Assembly (NCBI RefSeq): GCF_900091655.1
Contig: NZ_LT594621.1
Location: 2,500,532-2,564,531 of the forward strand
Direction of reading: 5' to 3'
DNA from: Culturomica massiliensis
GTDB lineage: Bacteria; Bacteroidota; Bacteroidia; Bacteroidales; Marinifilaceae
DNA length: 64,000 nucleotides
The notes beneath the pieces were generated by a model that was not told the DNA's origin, made no database searches, and was given only the letters and a program-made list of their open reading frames with translations. This document shows positions 1 through 8,877 of the stretch, piece by piece; the first letter of the stretch is position 1, and the number at the start of each line of letters is the position of its first letter. The translations under genes and the position numbers were made by a program.

Positions 1-1550
1 TCCGTCAACGGACGAAGGCCGCACCAGTCCGCATAAGCCATCATATCCCCCGCATTCAGAAAATTACACGCTATCGTCTGACCGTCGCCGTCCTGAGAAT
101 AATCATTCCCCGGCTCAAGGTCATTGGCAAAAACATAGGGGGCATCGTCCGCTCCGATAGAAGCAAGCTTGATACCGTTACGACCGACGGCACGCGTCCC
201 CACTCCCCCGAATACATACATCCCTTCCTCAAGAGAACCCAGAGAGGCTCCGATCGTACGGGTACGCTGCTGCGCTGCCGTCAGTTTATTCAAAAACGCC
301 ACATACTGTTCCTGGCTGATCTCGTATTTCATCACAAAAAAGGCCTTGTAGCCGTTCGGATAATCAACGGAAGTCTGACCCGACCACGTATCCCCGTCCC
401 GGGAATAAAGACCGAAACGGGTGTCAAGTGTCGTTATGCTGTCGTACACCAAAACCGAATTATCAACATCCGACAGAATATCCGAGGTAGACATCGCTAT
501 ATTTTTAATCACAGGCGCATTCGTCGTCTTATAGATACGGATGCGGTAGTTGCTGCTGCTCTCCGAAAAACCCGGATCGATACGCAAAGTCCGCGTACAG
601 GGATAAGTCTGACGCGAATTCACCGCCCACTCACTCCCGTCGGCAAAAGCCGTCGGATCTCCGTACTTCGGGTAAACCGCTTTCCACTGGCTGGAGACAA
701 ACACCTGCAACTGCCATTGCTCGGGCGTACCGCCCTCGATGCTCTCTATAGCAAAGCTGCGGATCGTCGCAGGCTTCTTCAGCTTCACCTGCCAGTAGTC
801 GACAAAGTCTACGCCTTCGGCCGCGGCTCCGGCACGCCCCACCCACGCGTTGCTCGCATCACGGGAAACATCGTTCATCAGGTTAACGGCAAAAGCAGGT
901 GGATTATCCGTACTCGGAAGAGCGGAAGAACACTCGTCGATATTCGAGGGAACCAAAAGGTTCTGGTCTGAAGGGAAAGTCACATCACCGTTCTGAAAAG
1001 TACGGGAAGATTTCGTATCGCCGGCACGGAAGCCTCCACGAGGAACATAAACCATCTCGATACCCATGGCCGAAAGAAATACATTGCCGGCCGTAAACAT
1101 TTCACGTTCCAGTTCCTTGTCCGGATTCGACTTGATGTTCCATTTCAGTTTCAGGTTGACAACGGCAGCCCCGTAGCCTTTAACCGAACGGTAAATAAAA
1201 ATACCTTCGTTATGATTGGCCTTGCCGGACACCTCTTTCTGTGAATTCGACATCAGGTAGCTGTAACCGTTATCGATTTCATGCCCAACGCCCTCCAGAT
1301 AAGCATGGTGCCAAACCTCACGCTGACCGTCCACCTTGTATTTCAGGAAAAGATATACAGCATCGTAGTTGAAATCATCCCGCCACGAATTGTCCCACTT
1401 CAGCTGAAGGCTGACCGTCGCGATGTTCGTCGAAAGGTCGATATCCGTATCCAATACACGAACGTCGCCTTCGATGCGGACATTGTTACCCGAAACCGTG
1501 CCCACAACCGCAAACATAAAAAACAATATCTTTACTAACCGATTCATCAT
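1..1550 (-). CDS. SUMF1-scaffold surface protein, paralogue 1 (3' part outside window)
   Basis: Partial gene. The start (cat at 1548-1550) and about 516 codons are present; the rest lies beyond position 1. It encodes a signal peptide, the N-terminal beta domain with the NSWRD...NYDAVYLFLKYK motif, the MVYVPRGGF entry to the SUMF1 fold, the discoidin-like insert, and the SUMF1 core up to the CGLRPLTE motif. As far as I can compare, its DNA is identical to 3665-5214 of the next paralogue. It starts 34 bp after that gene's stop, so it is probably cotranscribed. The head domain is not visible; FISUMP is only expected by analogy with paralogues 2 and 3. Function is unknown; a secreted, non-catalytic binding scaffold is the best guess. 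Confidence 0.85.
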   Translation of the reverse strand, partial: MMNRLVKILFFMFAVVGTVSGNNVRIEGDVRVLDTDIDLSTNIATVSLQLKWDNSWRDDFNYDAVYLFLKYKVDGQREVWHHAYLEGVGHEIDNGYSYLMSNSQKEVSGKANHNEGIFIYRSVKGYGAAVVNLKLKWNIKSNPDKELEREMFTAGNVFLSAMGIEMVYVPRGGFRAGDTKSSRTFQNGDVTFPSDQNLLVPSNIDECSSALPSTDNPPAFAVNLMNDVSRDASNAWVGRAGAAAEGVDFVDYWQVKLKKPATIRSFAIESIEGGTPEQWQLQVFVSSQWKAVYPKYGDPTAFADGSEWAVNSRQTYPCTRTLRIDPGFSESSSNYRIRIYKTTNAPVIKNIAMSTSDILSDVDNSVLVYDSITTLDTRFGLYSRDGDTWSGQTSVDYPNGYKAFFVMKYEISQEQYVAFLNKLTAAQQRTRTIGASLGSLEEGMYVFGGVGTRAVGRNGIKLASIGADDAPYVFANDLEPGNDYSQDGDGQTIACNFLNAGDMMAYADWCGLRPLT

Positions 1551-1584
1551 CTCCCCTTTATCATTTTACGCTACTACCGTTTTA

Positions 1585-4500
1585 TTAATCCTTAACACAA
1601 CGAACACTGAAATAAAAATTAGTCCGGATAGCTGTCCGGGCATTTAGATTATATCCGGCATCCAGTGTCCAATCGACACTTCCCGCCAAAAAATAATGAT
1701 ACTCACTTCCGCAAAATATGGAATTCAAATATCCGTAATTATGCCCGCTCCATGCCGTGACCACATTCGTGAATAAGGTATTGCTCACCCTGTCGAAACG
1801 CACGTAATAAGGCATCGTCAAAGTACCGTAATCCCCGCTTCCCCCATGAGCCGTGATCCACACCTGCGGCTTATTTGTTGACGTCCACCACCAAGCCTGA
1901 TCCTCTATATCGTTATATCCGTTTCTGGCATTAAAACCACCATAAGTGCCATCGTAACTGGCATTTAAATTATACGTCCAAAAAAATCCTCCTCCCGGCA
2001 ATCCCGCAAATCCGTCCTCATTCGTCCCGATCTGACCCTCTGCCGTCACCGGACGCCAGTAATTCAGCGTACTCTTCAATCCCCGGCCGTTACCCTCTAC
2101 ATTCACCTCTCCTCCCGTAGACTGCAACATTGCCACCCACTCGTCATTCGTCGGCAAATGCCAGCCCGTAGGACAAATACCCTGCACACCGGCCGTAGCA
2201 TCGTTCTGTGTCGCTGCCAGCCAGTTATACAAACGTCCGTAAGTGTCACAATTCGATTCCGCATCACCGTAACACTTCACCGCCCCCGACTGACCCGACG
2301 CCAGCGTACGGTTCAGGTTATCGGCAAACCAGCACTTACCCCCGATCTCCACCGTACGGTAACGCTTCTTGCTCGCGATACCCTCCTCATTGTCGATCAG
2401 TATCTCACCGCACTTAAACTCCGAATTGTGACGCCCCGTCTGATTATCGTAATTATTACGCTCGTCAGGCTTCTTCACCACATACACATATATCGTATCC
2501 GACTGGCGGCACTTGTTCATCACCTCTATCTCAAGACGGATCTTCTGCTCTCCCTCAAACTGAGAACCGTCGTAAAAGTCCGTATACCTGAAATAATGCT
2601 TCTCGATCTTCCCCTCTTTCAATACATATTCCACATCGATAGGCGTGACCACATTATCCCGCAGCCAGCTCCAGGCAAAAGTAGCCGCCTGGGGAGATTC
2701 GATACGGATGCCTTTCGAACGGTCGTAAACATCCACCGTATCACGCGTCGTACTCAAATGCAATGTACGGTTGATCACCCGCAGACAGACCGGATGACTC
2801 TGTACAAAATCCGACTTATTCGTATAAATATAACGCTTGTACCAGTAATCCTTAAACACATCCTCTTTGGAGTTCACATTCCGAAGATTATATAGCTTCA
2901 AAGAAGGAGACTCCTCCCCTTCCAGCAAATCCCAGTTCGCTCCGCCGTCGCTGCTCATAAACCAGGCGATGTGGTAAGCCCCGTCGATTCCAGAAGGAAC
3001 CGTACCCCCGATCGTATAGTCCGAACCCGAACAGACGGAATCCTGAACAGACGAAAACGAACTCTGCCCGTTCTCCAGTGTAACCTCTGCAATACCGTGC
3101 TCCACCGGAGCCGTACGACCCAATCGGAAAGTGACCGTACTGTCACGCAGACTGTTTACTTCCGTCGTCGTACTGTATACCCGCGCATTACGCTCTCGGT
3201 CTGAAATACAGGTACGCTCCTTCACATCCCTATAACTGCCTCCGCGAAGGGCAAAAGCATCAGGTACCTCAGGCCAGTAATTGTTATCAACATTGCTCTT
3301 ACCCGAACCGTCAAGCTTACCGCTGCCGTGGTGCTTGTCCAAGATACCCCGGAAAAGACGACCCTCAGAATTGACATTGTAATAAAGCTCCGAAAGGTTG
3401 CCGCTCAACTCCATAACGCCCCAGAAACTGGCTCCCGCATCCACCTGGCTGCCCGAAGGCAACGCAAATACACCGCAACGCACAGGACCTTTCAACTGAT
3501 CGCCGGCATTCACATTACCCCCGTTCACCTTCTCACCCTTCGTTCCAGCAGTCACTCCCTGAAAACCCGTCGCAGGGGTGAAATTACCGTTCGTATTCCA
3601 CGCATACTCCCCGCGCAAAGAAACCTCAGGATAAGGACGACGCGCCATCTTCTCAAACTCGAGCTCCGTCAACGGACGAAGGCCGCACCAGTCCGCATAA
3701 GCCATCATATCCCCCGCATTCAGAAAATTACACGCTATCGTCTGACCGTCGCCGTCCTGAGAATAATCATTCCCCGGCTCAAGGTCATTGGCAAAAACAT
3801 AGGGGGCATCGTCCGCTCCGATAGAAGCAAGCTTGATACCGTTACGACCGACGGCACGCGTCCCCACTCCCCCGAATACATACATCCCTTCCTCAAGAGA
3901 ACCCAGAGAGGCTCCGATCGTACGGGTACGCTGCTGCGCTGCCGTCAGTTTATTCAAAAACGCCACATACTGTTCCTGGCTGATCTCGTATTTCATCACA
4001 AAAAAGGCCTTGTAGCCGTTCGGATAATCAACGGAAGTCTGACCCGACCACGTATCCCCGTCCCGGGAATAAAGACCGAAACGGGTGTCAAGTGTCGTTA
4101 TGCTGTCGTACACCAAAACCGAATTATCAACATCCGACAGAATATCCGAGGTAGACATCGCTATATTTTTAATCACAGGCGCATTCGTCGTCTTATAGAT
4201 ACGGATGCGGTAGTTGCTGCTGCTCTCCGAAAAACCCGGATCGATACGCAAAGTCCGCGTACAGGGATAAGTCTGACGCGAATTCACCGCCCACTCACTC
4301 CCGTCGGCAAAAGCCGTCGGATCTCCGTACTTCGGGTAAACCGCTTTCCACTGGCTGGAGACAAACACCTGCAACTGCCATTGCTCGGGCGTACCGCCCT
4401 CGATGCTCTCTATAGCAAAGCTGCGGATCGTCGCAGGCTTCTTCAGCTTCACCTGCCAGTAGTCGACAAAGTCTACGCCTTCGGCCGCGGCTCCGGCACG

Positions 4501-5214
4501 CCCCACCCACGCGTTGCTCGCATCACGGGAAACATCGTTCATCAGGTTAACGGCAAAAGCAGGTGGATTATCCGTACTCGGAAGAGCGGAAGAACACTCG
4601 TCGATATTCGAGGGAACCAAAAGGTTCTGGTCTGAAGGGAAAGTCACATCACCGTTCTGAAAAGTACGGGAAGATTTCGTATCGCCGGCACGGAAGCCTC
4701 CACGAGGAACATAAACCATCTCGATACCCATGGCCGAAAGAAATACATTGCCGGCCGTAAACATTTCACGTTCCAGTTCCTTGTCCGGATTCGACTTGAT
4801 GTTCCATTTCAGTTTCAGGTTGACAACGGCAGCCCCGTAGCCTTTAACCGAACGGTAAATAAAAATACCTTCGTTATGATTGGCCTTGCCGGACACCTCT
4901 TTCTGTGAATTCGACATCAGGTAGCTGTAACCGTTATCGATTTCATGCCCAACGCCCTCCAGATAAGCATGGTGCCAAACCTCACGCTGACCGTCCACCT
5001 TGTATTTCAGGAAAAGATATACAGCATCGTAGTTGAAATCATCCCGCCACGAATTGTCCCACTTCAGCTGAAGGCTGACCGTCGCGATGTTCGTCGAAAG
5101 GTCGATATCCGTATCCAATACACGAACGTCGCCTTCGATGCGGACATTGTTACCCGAAACCGTGCCCACAACCGCAAACATAAAAAACAATATCTTTACT
5201 AACCGATTCATCAT
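1585..5214 (-). CDS. SUMF1-scaffold surface protein with FISUMP head, paralogue 2
   Basis: 1209 residues. Residues 1-21 are a Sec signal peptide without a lipobox. Residues 22-165 form a beta domain (NSWRD, NYDAVYLFLKYK, GIFIYRS). The SUMF1/FGE-like fold starts at MVYVPRGGFRAGD (about 166) and is interrupted at about 200-355 by a discoidin (F5/8C)-like segment (NAWVG, DYWQVKL, PEQWQLQV, YRIRIY, IKNIAMS). It resumes at FFVMKYEISQEQYVAFLN and ends at TVTFRLGR (about 700). Ig/PKD-like spacers follow. A FISUMP domain fills about 935-1209 (CWFADNLN, YGRLYNW, QGICPTGWHLPTNDEW, FSVRCVKD). FGE enzymes use a cysteine pair near RGGS; only one Cys lies there, so catalysis is unlikely. ATG occurs twice in tandem (5214 and 5211); either could be the start. 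Confidence 0.9.
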   Translation of the reverse strand: MMNRLVKILFFMFAVVGTVSGNNVRIEGDVRVLDTDIDLSTNIATVSLQLKWDNSWRDDFNYDAVYLFLKYKVDGQREVWHHAYLEGVGHEIDNGYSYLMSNSQKEVSGKANHNEGIFIYRSVKGYGAAVVNLKLKWNIKSNPDKELEREMFTAGNVFLSAMGIEMVYVPRGGFRAGDTKSSRTFQNGDVTFPSDQNLLVPSNIDECSSALPSTDNPPAFAVNLMNDVSRDASNAWVGRAGAAAEGVDFVDYWQVKLKKPATIRSFAIESIEGGTPEQWQLQVFVSSQWKAVYPKYGDPTAFADGSEWAVNSRQTYPCTRTLRIDPGFSESSSNYRIRIYKTTNAPVIKNIAMSTSDILSDVDNSVLVYDSITTLDTRFGLYSRDGDTWSGQTSVDYPNGYKAFFVMKYEISQEQYVAFLNKLTAAQQRTRTIGASLGSLEEGMYVFGGVGTRAVGRNGIKLASIGADDAPYVFANDLEPGNDYSQDGDGQTIACNFLNAGDMMAYADWCGLRPLTELEFEKMARRPYPEVSLRGEYAWNTNGNFTPATGFQGVTAGTKGEKVNGGNVNAGDQLKGPVRCGVFALPSGSQVDAGASFWGVMELSGNLSELYYNVNSEGRLFRGILDKHHGSGKLDGSGKSNVDNNYWPEVPDAFALRGGSYRDVKERTCISDRERNARVYSTTTEVNSLRDSTVTFRLGRTAPVEHGIAEVTLENGQSSFSSVQDSVCSGSDYTIGGTVPSGIDGAYHIAWFMSSDGGANWDLLEGEESPSLKLYNLRNVNSKEDVFKDYWYKRYIYTNKSDFVQSHPVCLRVINRTLHLSTTRDTVDVYDRSKGIRIESPQAATFAWSWLRDNVVTPIDVEYVLKEGKIEKHYFRYTDFYDGSQFEGEQKIRLEIEVMNKCRQSDTIYVYVVKKPDERNNYDNQTGRHNSEFKCGEILIDNEEGIASKKRYRTVEIGGKCWFADNLNRTLASGQSGAVKCYGDAESNCDTYGRLYNWLAATQNDATAGVQGICPTGWHLPTNDEWVAMLQSTGGEVNVEGNGRGLKSTLNYWRPVTAEGQIGTNEDGFAGLPGGGFFWTYNLNASYDGTYGGFNARNGYNDIEDQAWWWTSTNKPQVWITAHGGSGDYGTLTMPYYVRFDRVSNTLFTNVVTAWSGHNYGYLNSIFCGSEYHYFLAGSVDWTLDAGYNLNARTAIRTNFYFSVRCVKD

Positions 5215-5248
5215 CTCCCCTTTATCATTTTACGCTACTACCGTTTTA

Positions 5249-8200
5249 TTAATCCTTAACACAACGAACACTGAAATAAAAATTATTAGTCATAACATTA
5301 TAAGCCCCGTTAGGATTATTATTACCCGACACTAAATGTACATAAGTACTTTGCCCACAAAAAATAGAGTTCAAATAACCATATGTTCCCCACGTTGTTG
5401 CAACATTTGTAAACAACGTGTTGCTTCCCCTGTCAAAACGAACGTAAAGCGGTACTGTCGTCGCATTATAACTCGCATTAGAAGTCGAATAATACCGAGT
5501 TTCCCCTGTTGACGTCCACCACCAAGCCTGATCTCCGATATCGTTATACCCGTTTCTGGCGTTAAAACCACCGTAAGTAGCTGTATTTGCAGAATATGCA
5601 TAAAAATATCCCCCACCGGGTAATCCCGCAAATCCGTCCTTATTCGTGCCGATCTGACTTTCTGCGGTCACCGGACGCCAGTAGTTCAACGTACTCTTTA
5701 AACCCCGGCCGTTCCCGCTCACATTTACCTGGCCGCCCGTTGCCTGCAACATCGCCACCCACTCGTCGTTTGTCGGCAAATGCCAGCCTGTGGGACAAAT
5801 ACCCTGCACACCGGCCCCAGCATTATTCTGTGTTGCTGCCACCCAGTTGTACAAACGTCCGTACGTTTCACAGTTCGCTTCCGAATCACCGTAACATTTC
5901 ACCTGACCGACTTTCGATGCCAGGGTACGGTTCAGATTGTCGGCAAACCAGCACTTACCCCCGATCTCTATCGTACGGTAACGCTTGCTGTTCGAAATAC
6001 CCTCCTCGTTATCGATCAGGATATCCCCGCACTTAAACTTCGCGTTATGTCCCCCGGTCTCGTTGTCAAAATTCGGCAACTCATCCGGTTTCTTCTCTAC
6101 ATATACATATATCGTATCCGACTGGCGGCACTTGTTCATCACCTCTATCTCCAGACAAATTTTCTGTTCTCCCTCGGCCTGTGAACCGATGTCAAAATCG
6201 GTATACCTGAAATAATGCTTCTCGATCTTGCCCTCCTTCAACACATATTCCACATCGATAGGCGTGACCACATTATCCCGCAACCAGCTCCATGCAAAAG
6301 TAGCCTCCTGCGGCGATTCGATACGGATGCCTTTCGAACGGTCGTAAACATCCACCGTATCACGCGTCGTACTCAAATGCAATGTACGGTTGATCACCCG
6401 CAGACAGACCGGATGACTCTGCACAAAGTCCGACTTACTCGTATAAATATAGCGTTTGTACCAGTAATCCTTAAACACATCCTCTTTGGAATTCACATTC
6501 CGAAGATTATATAACTTCAAAGAAGCCGATTCCTCCCCTTCCAGTAAATCCCAGTTCGTTCCTCCGTCGCTGCTCATAAACCAGGCAATCCGGTATGAAC
6601 CTGCTATGTCCGAAGGTATAGTACCGCTGATCGTATAGTCCGAACCCGAACATACCGAATCCTGAACCGCCGCAGCCGAACTGCGGCCGTCTTCCAAAAC
6701 AACCTCGGCAATCCGGTGTTCCACCGGAGCCGTACGCCCCAAACGGAAGGTAACCGTACTGTCTTTCAAACTATTCAATTCCGTTGTCGTTCCATAAGCG
6801 CCCATGTTCCGTTCCCGGTCTGAAATACACATCCGCTCCTGACCGTCTGCATAACTTCCTCCGCGAAGTGCAAAAGCCCCCGGAACTTCGGGCCAATAAC
6901 TGTTATCTACATCGCTTGCTCCCGAAGCCGATAATTTTCCGTCTCCGTGATGCTTATCCAGAAGCCCCCGGAAAAGACGTCCCTCCGAATTGACATTGTA
7001 ATAAAGCTCCGAAAGGTTGCCGCTCAACTCCAGAACACCCCAGAAACTGGCTCCCGCATTAATCTGGCTATTCCCGGCTGTAGAGGCAAAAGCTCCGCAG
7101 CGGACAGGCCCCTTCAATTGATTGTCTGCATTCACATTCCCGCCGTTCAGTTTCTCATTCTTCGTTCCGGCAGTTATCCCCTGAAAACCTGTAGCTACCG
7201 TAAAATTGGCATTTGTATTCCACGCATATTCCCCCCGCAATGAAGATTCCGGAAACGGCCGCCGCGCCATCTTCTCAAACTCAAGCTCCGTCAACGGACG
7301 AAGGCCGCACCAGTCAGCATAAGCCATCATATCCCCCGCATTCAGAAAATTACAGGCGATTGCCTGACCGTCGCCGTCCTGTGAATAATCATTGCCCGGT
7401 TCAAGGTCATTGGCAAAAACATAAGGGGCATCATTTACACCGATCGAAGCCAGCTTGATACCGTTACGCCCTACTGCCCGGGTTCCTACCCCGCCGAAAA
7501 CATACATGCCTTCCTTCAAAGCTCCCAAGGCAGAACCGATCGTACGGGTACGCTGCTGCGCTGCCGTCAGTTTATTCAAAAACGCTACATATTGCTCCTG
7601 GCTGATCTCGTATTTCATCACAAAAAAAGCCTTATAGCCGTTCGGATATTCTATACCGGTCTGACCCGACCACGTATCTCCGTCCTGGGAATAAAGACCG
7701 AAACGGTTATTCAAAGTCGTTATACTGTCGTACACCAAAACCGAATTATCAACATCCGACAGAATATCCGAGGTAGACATTGCTATATTTTTGATCACAG
7801 GCGCATTCGTCGCCTTATAAATACGGATACGGTATTTACTGCTTTTGTCGGAAAAACCCGGATCAATACGCAAAGTCCGCGTACAAGGGTAGGTCTGACG
7901 GGAATTGACGGCCCACTCACTACCGTCGGCAAAAACATTCGCATCGGCATATTTGGGATAAATCGTCCGCCATTGCCCGATCGTAGACGCCCATACCTGC
8001 AACTGCCACTGTTCCGGTGTACCGCCTTCAATACTCTCTATCGCAAAGCTGCGCACCGTCATCGGCTCCTTCAATTGTACCTGCCAATAATCGACAAAAT
8101 CAGCTCCCTCAGCCGCAGCCCCGGCACGCCCTACCCAGGCATTGCTTGCATCCCGCGCTACATCGTTCATCAGATTGACGGCAAAATCAGGAGGATTGCT

Positions 8201-8842
8201 TACACGGGGATCAGCCGATAAACATTCCTCAATATTGGAGGGCACCAAAAAATTCTTATCCGCAGGCAAAGTAATATCGCCGTTCCGGAACGTCCGGGAA
8301 GATTTCGTATCGCCGGCCCGAAAAGCACCGCGCGGAATATAGACCATCTCGATCCCCATGGCCGACAAGAAAACGCTCCCCGAAGTAAACATATCCCGCT
8401 CCAGTTTTTTATCCGGATTGGACTGGATATTCCATTTCAGTTTCAGGTTTACCACAGGATCTCCGTAACTTTTACCGGAACGGTAAATAAAAATACCTTC
8501 GTTGTGATTGGCTTTGCCGGACACCTCTTTCTGTGAGTTAGACATCAGATAGGTATATCCCTTATCGATCTCATGACCGTCGGGCTCCAGGTAAGCATGG
8601 TGCCACACCTCGTCCAGTCCGTCCACCTTGTATTTCAAAAAAAGGTACACCGCATCGTAATTGAAAGCATCCCGCCAGGAATTGTTCCATTTGAGTTGCA
8701 GCTTCACCGTCGCGATATTTGTCGCCCGGTCGATATCCGTATCCAAAACTTTCACTTCCCCCTCGATACGGACATTGTTTGCAAAAACCGATCCGATGAC
8801 CGTAAATACGAAAAACAATAGACTAACTAACCGATTCATCAT
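5249..8842 (-). CDS. SUMF1-scaffold surface protein with FISUMP head, paralogue 3
   Basis: 1197 residues with the same architecture as paralogue 2 and clearly homologous along its whole length, but with many synonymous and amino-acid differences, so it is an older copy. The signal peptide is residues 1-21 (FVFTVIGSVFANN). The SUMF1 entry MVYIPRGAFRAGD, the discoidin-like insert and the Ig-like spacers are all present. The FISUMP head keeps the conserved core (CWFADNLN, GICPTGWHLPTNDEW, GFAGLPGGG, FSVRCVKD). The stretch between WWWTST and FSVRCVKD differs strongly from paralogue 2 in both sequence and length. That stretch probably forms exposed loops of a C-type-lectin-like fold. The gaps to its neighbours are 34-35 bp. 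Confidence 0.9.
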   Translation of the reverse strand: MMNRLVSLLFFVFTVIGSVFANNVRIEGEVKVLDTDIDRATNIATVKLQLKWNNSWRDAFNYDAVYLFLKYKVDGLDEVWHHAYLEPDGHEIDKGYTYLMSNSQKEVSGKANHNEGIFIYRSGKSYGDPVVNLKLKWNIQSNPDKKLERDMFTSGSVFLSAMGIEMVYIPRGAFRAGDTKSSRTFRNGDITLPADKNFLVPSNIEECLSADPRVSNPPDFAVNLMNDVARDASNAWVGRAGAAAEGADFVDYWQVQLKEPMTVRSFAIESIEGGTPEQWQLQVWASTIGQWRTIYPKYADANVFADGSEWAVNSRQTYPCTRTLRIDPGFSDKSSKYRIRIYKATNAPVIKNIAMSTSDILSDVDNSVLVYDSITTLNNRFGLYSQDGDTWSGQTGIEYPNGYKAFFVMKYEISQEQYVAFLNKLTAAQQRTRTIGSALGALKEGMYVFGGVGTRAVGRNGIKLASIGVNDAPYVFANDLEPGNDYSQDGDGQAIACNFLNAGDMMAYADWCGLRPLTELEFEKMARRPFPESSLRGEYAWNTNANFTVATGFQGITAGTKNEKLNGGNVNADNQLKGPVRCGAFASTAGNSQINAGASFWGVLELSGNLSELYYNVNSEGRLFRGLLDKHHGDGKLSASGASDVDNSYWPEVPGAFALRGGSYADGQERMCISDRERNMGAYGTTTELNSLKDSTVTFRLGRTAPVEHRIAEVVLEDGRSSAAAVQDSVCSGSDYTISGTIPSDIAGSYRIAWFMSSDGGTNWDLLEGEESASLKLYNLRNVNSKEDVFKDYWYKRYIYTSKSDFVQSHPVCLRVINRTLHLSTTRDTVDVYDRSKGIRIESPQEATFAWSWLRDNVVTPIDVEYVLKEGKIEKHYFRYTDFDIGSQAEGEQKICLEIEVMNKCRQSDTIYVYVEKKPDELPNFDNETGGHNAKFKCGDILIDNEEGISNSKRYRTIEIGGKCWFADNLNRTLASKVGQVKCYGDSEANCETYGRLYNWVAATQNNAGAGVQGICPTGWHLPTNDEWVAMLQATGGQVNVSGNGRGLKSTLNYWRPVTAESQIGTNKDGFAGLPGGGYFYAYSANTATYGGFNARNGYNDIGDQAWWWTSTGETRYYSTSNASYNATTVPLYVRFDRGSNTLFTNVATTWGTYGYLNSIFCGQSTYVHLVSGNNNPNGAYNVMTNNFYFSVRCVKD

Positions 8843-8877
8843 TTTCCTTTATTGCTTAATTACTTCACCACTATTAA

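Larger units (their letters stand above)
1..5285. repeat. 1.62-kb direct duplication (paralogues 1 and 2)
   Basis: 1-1621 matches 3665-5285 (offset 3664 bp) with no difference that I could find. The block covers the 5' part of each gene, the 34-bp intergenic gap and the last dozen codons of the preceding gene (NFYFSVRCVKD). The left limit is set by the window edge. Confidence 0.85.

Noticed and set aside
3328..4635. Long plus-strand open frame (435 codons) and many similar frames opposite the surface genes
   Set aside because: These frames run antisense to clearly coding minus-strand genes with signal peptides and known domains. They are rich in Arg, His, Ile and Pro, as expected of antisense reading, and recur only because the paralogues are duplicated.
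1621..5540. Diversity-generating retroelement variable region in the FISUMP ends
   Set aside because: Differences between paralogues include insertions, deletions and silent changes and are not restricted to adenines. No reverse transcriptase or template repeat is seen in the window.
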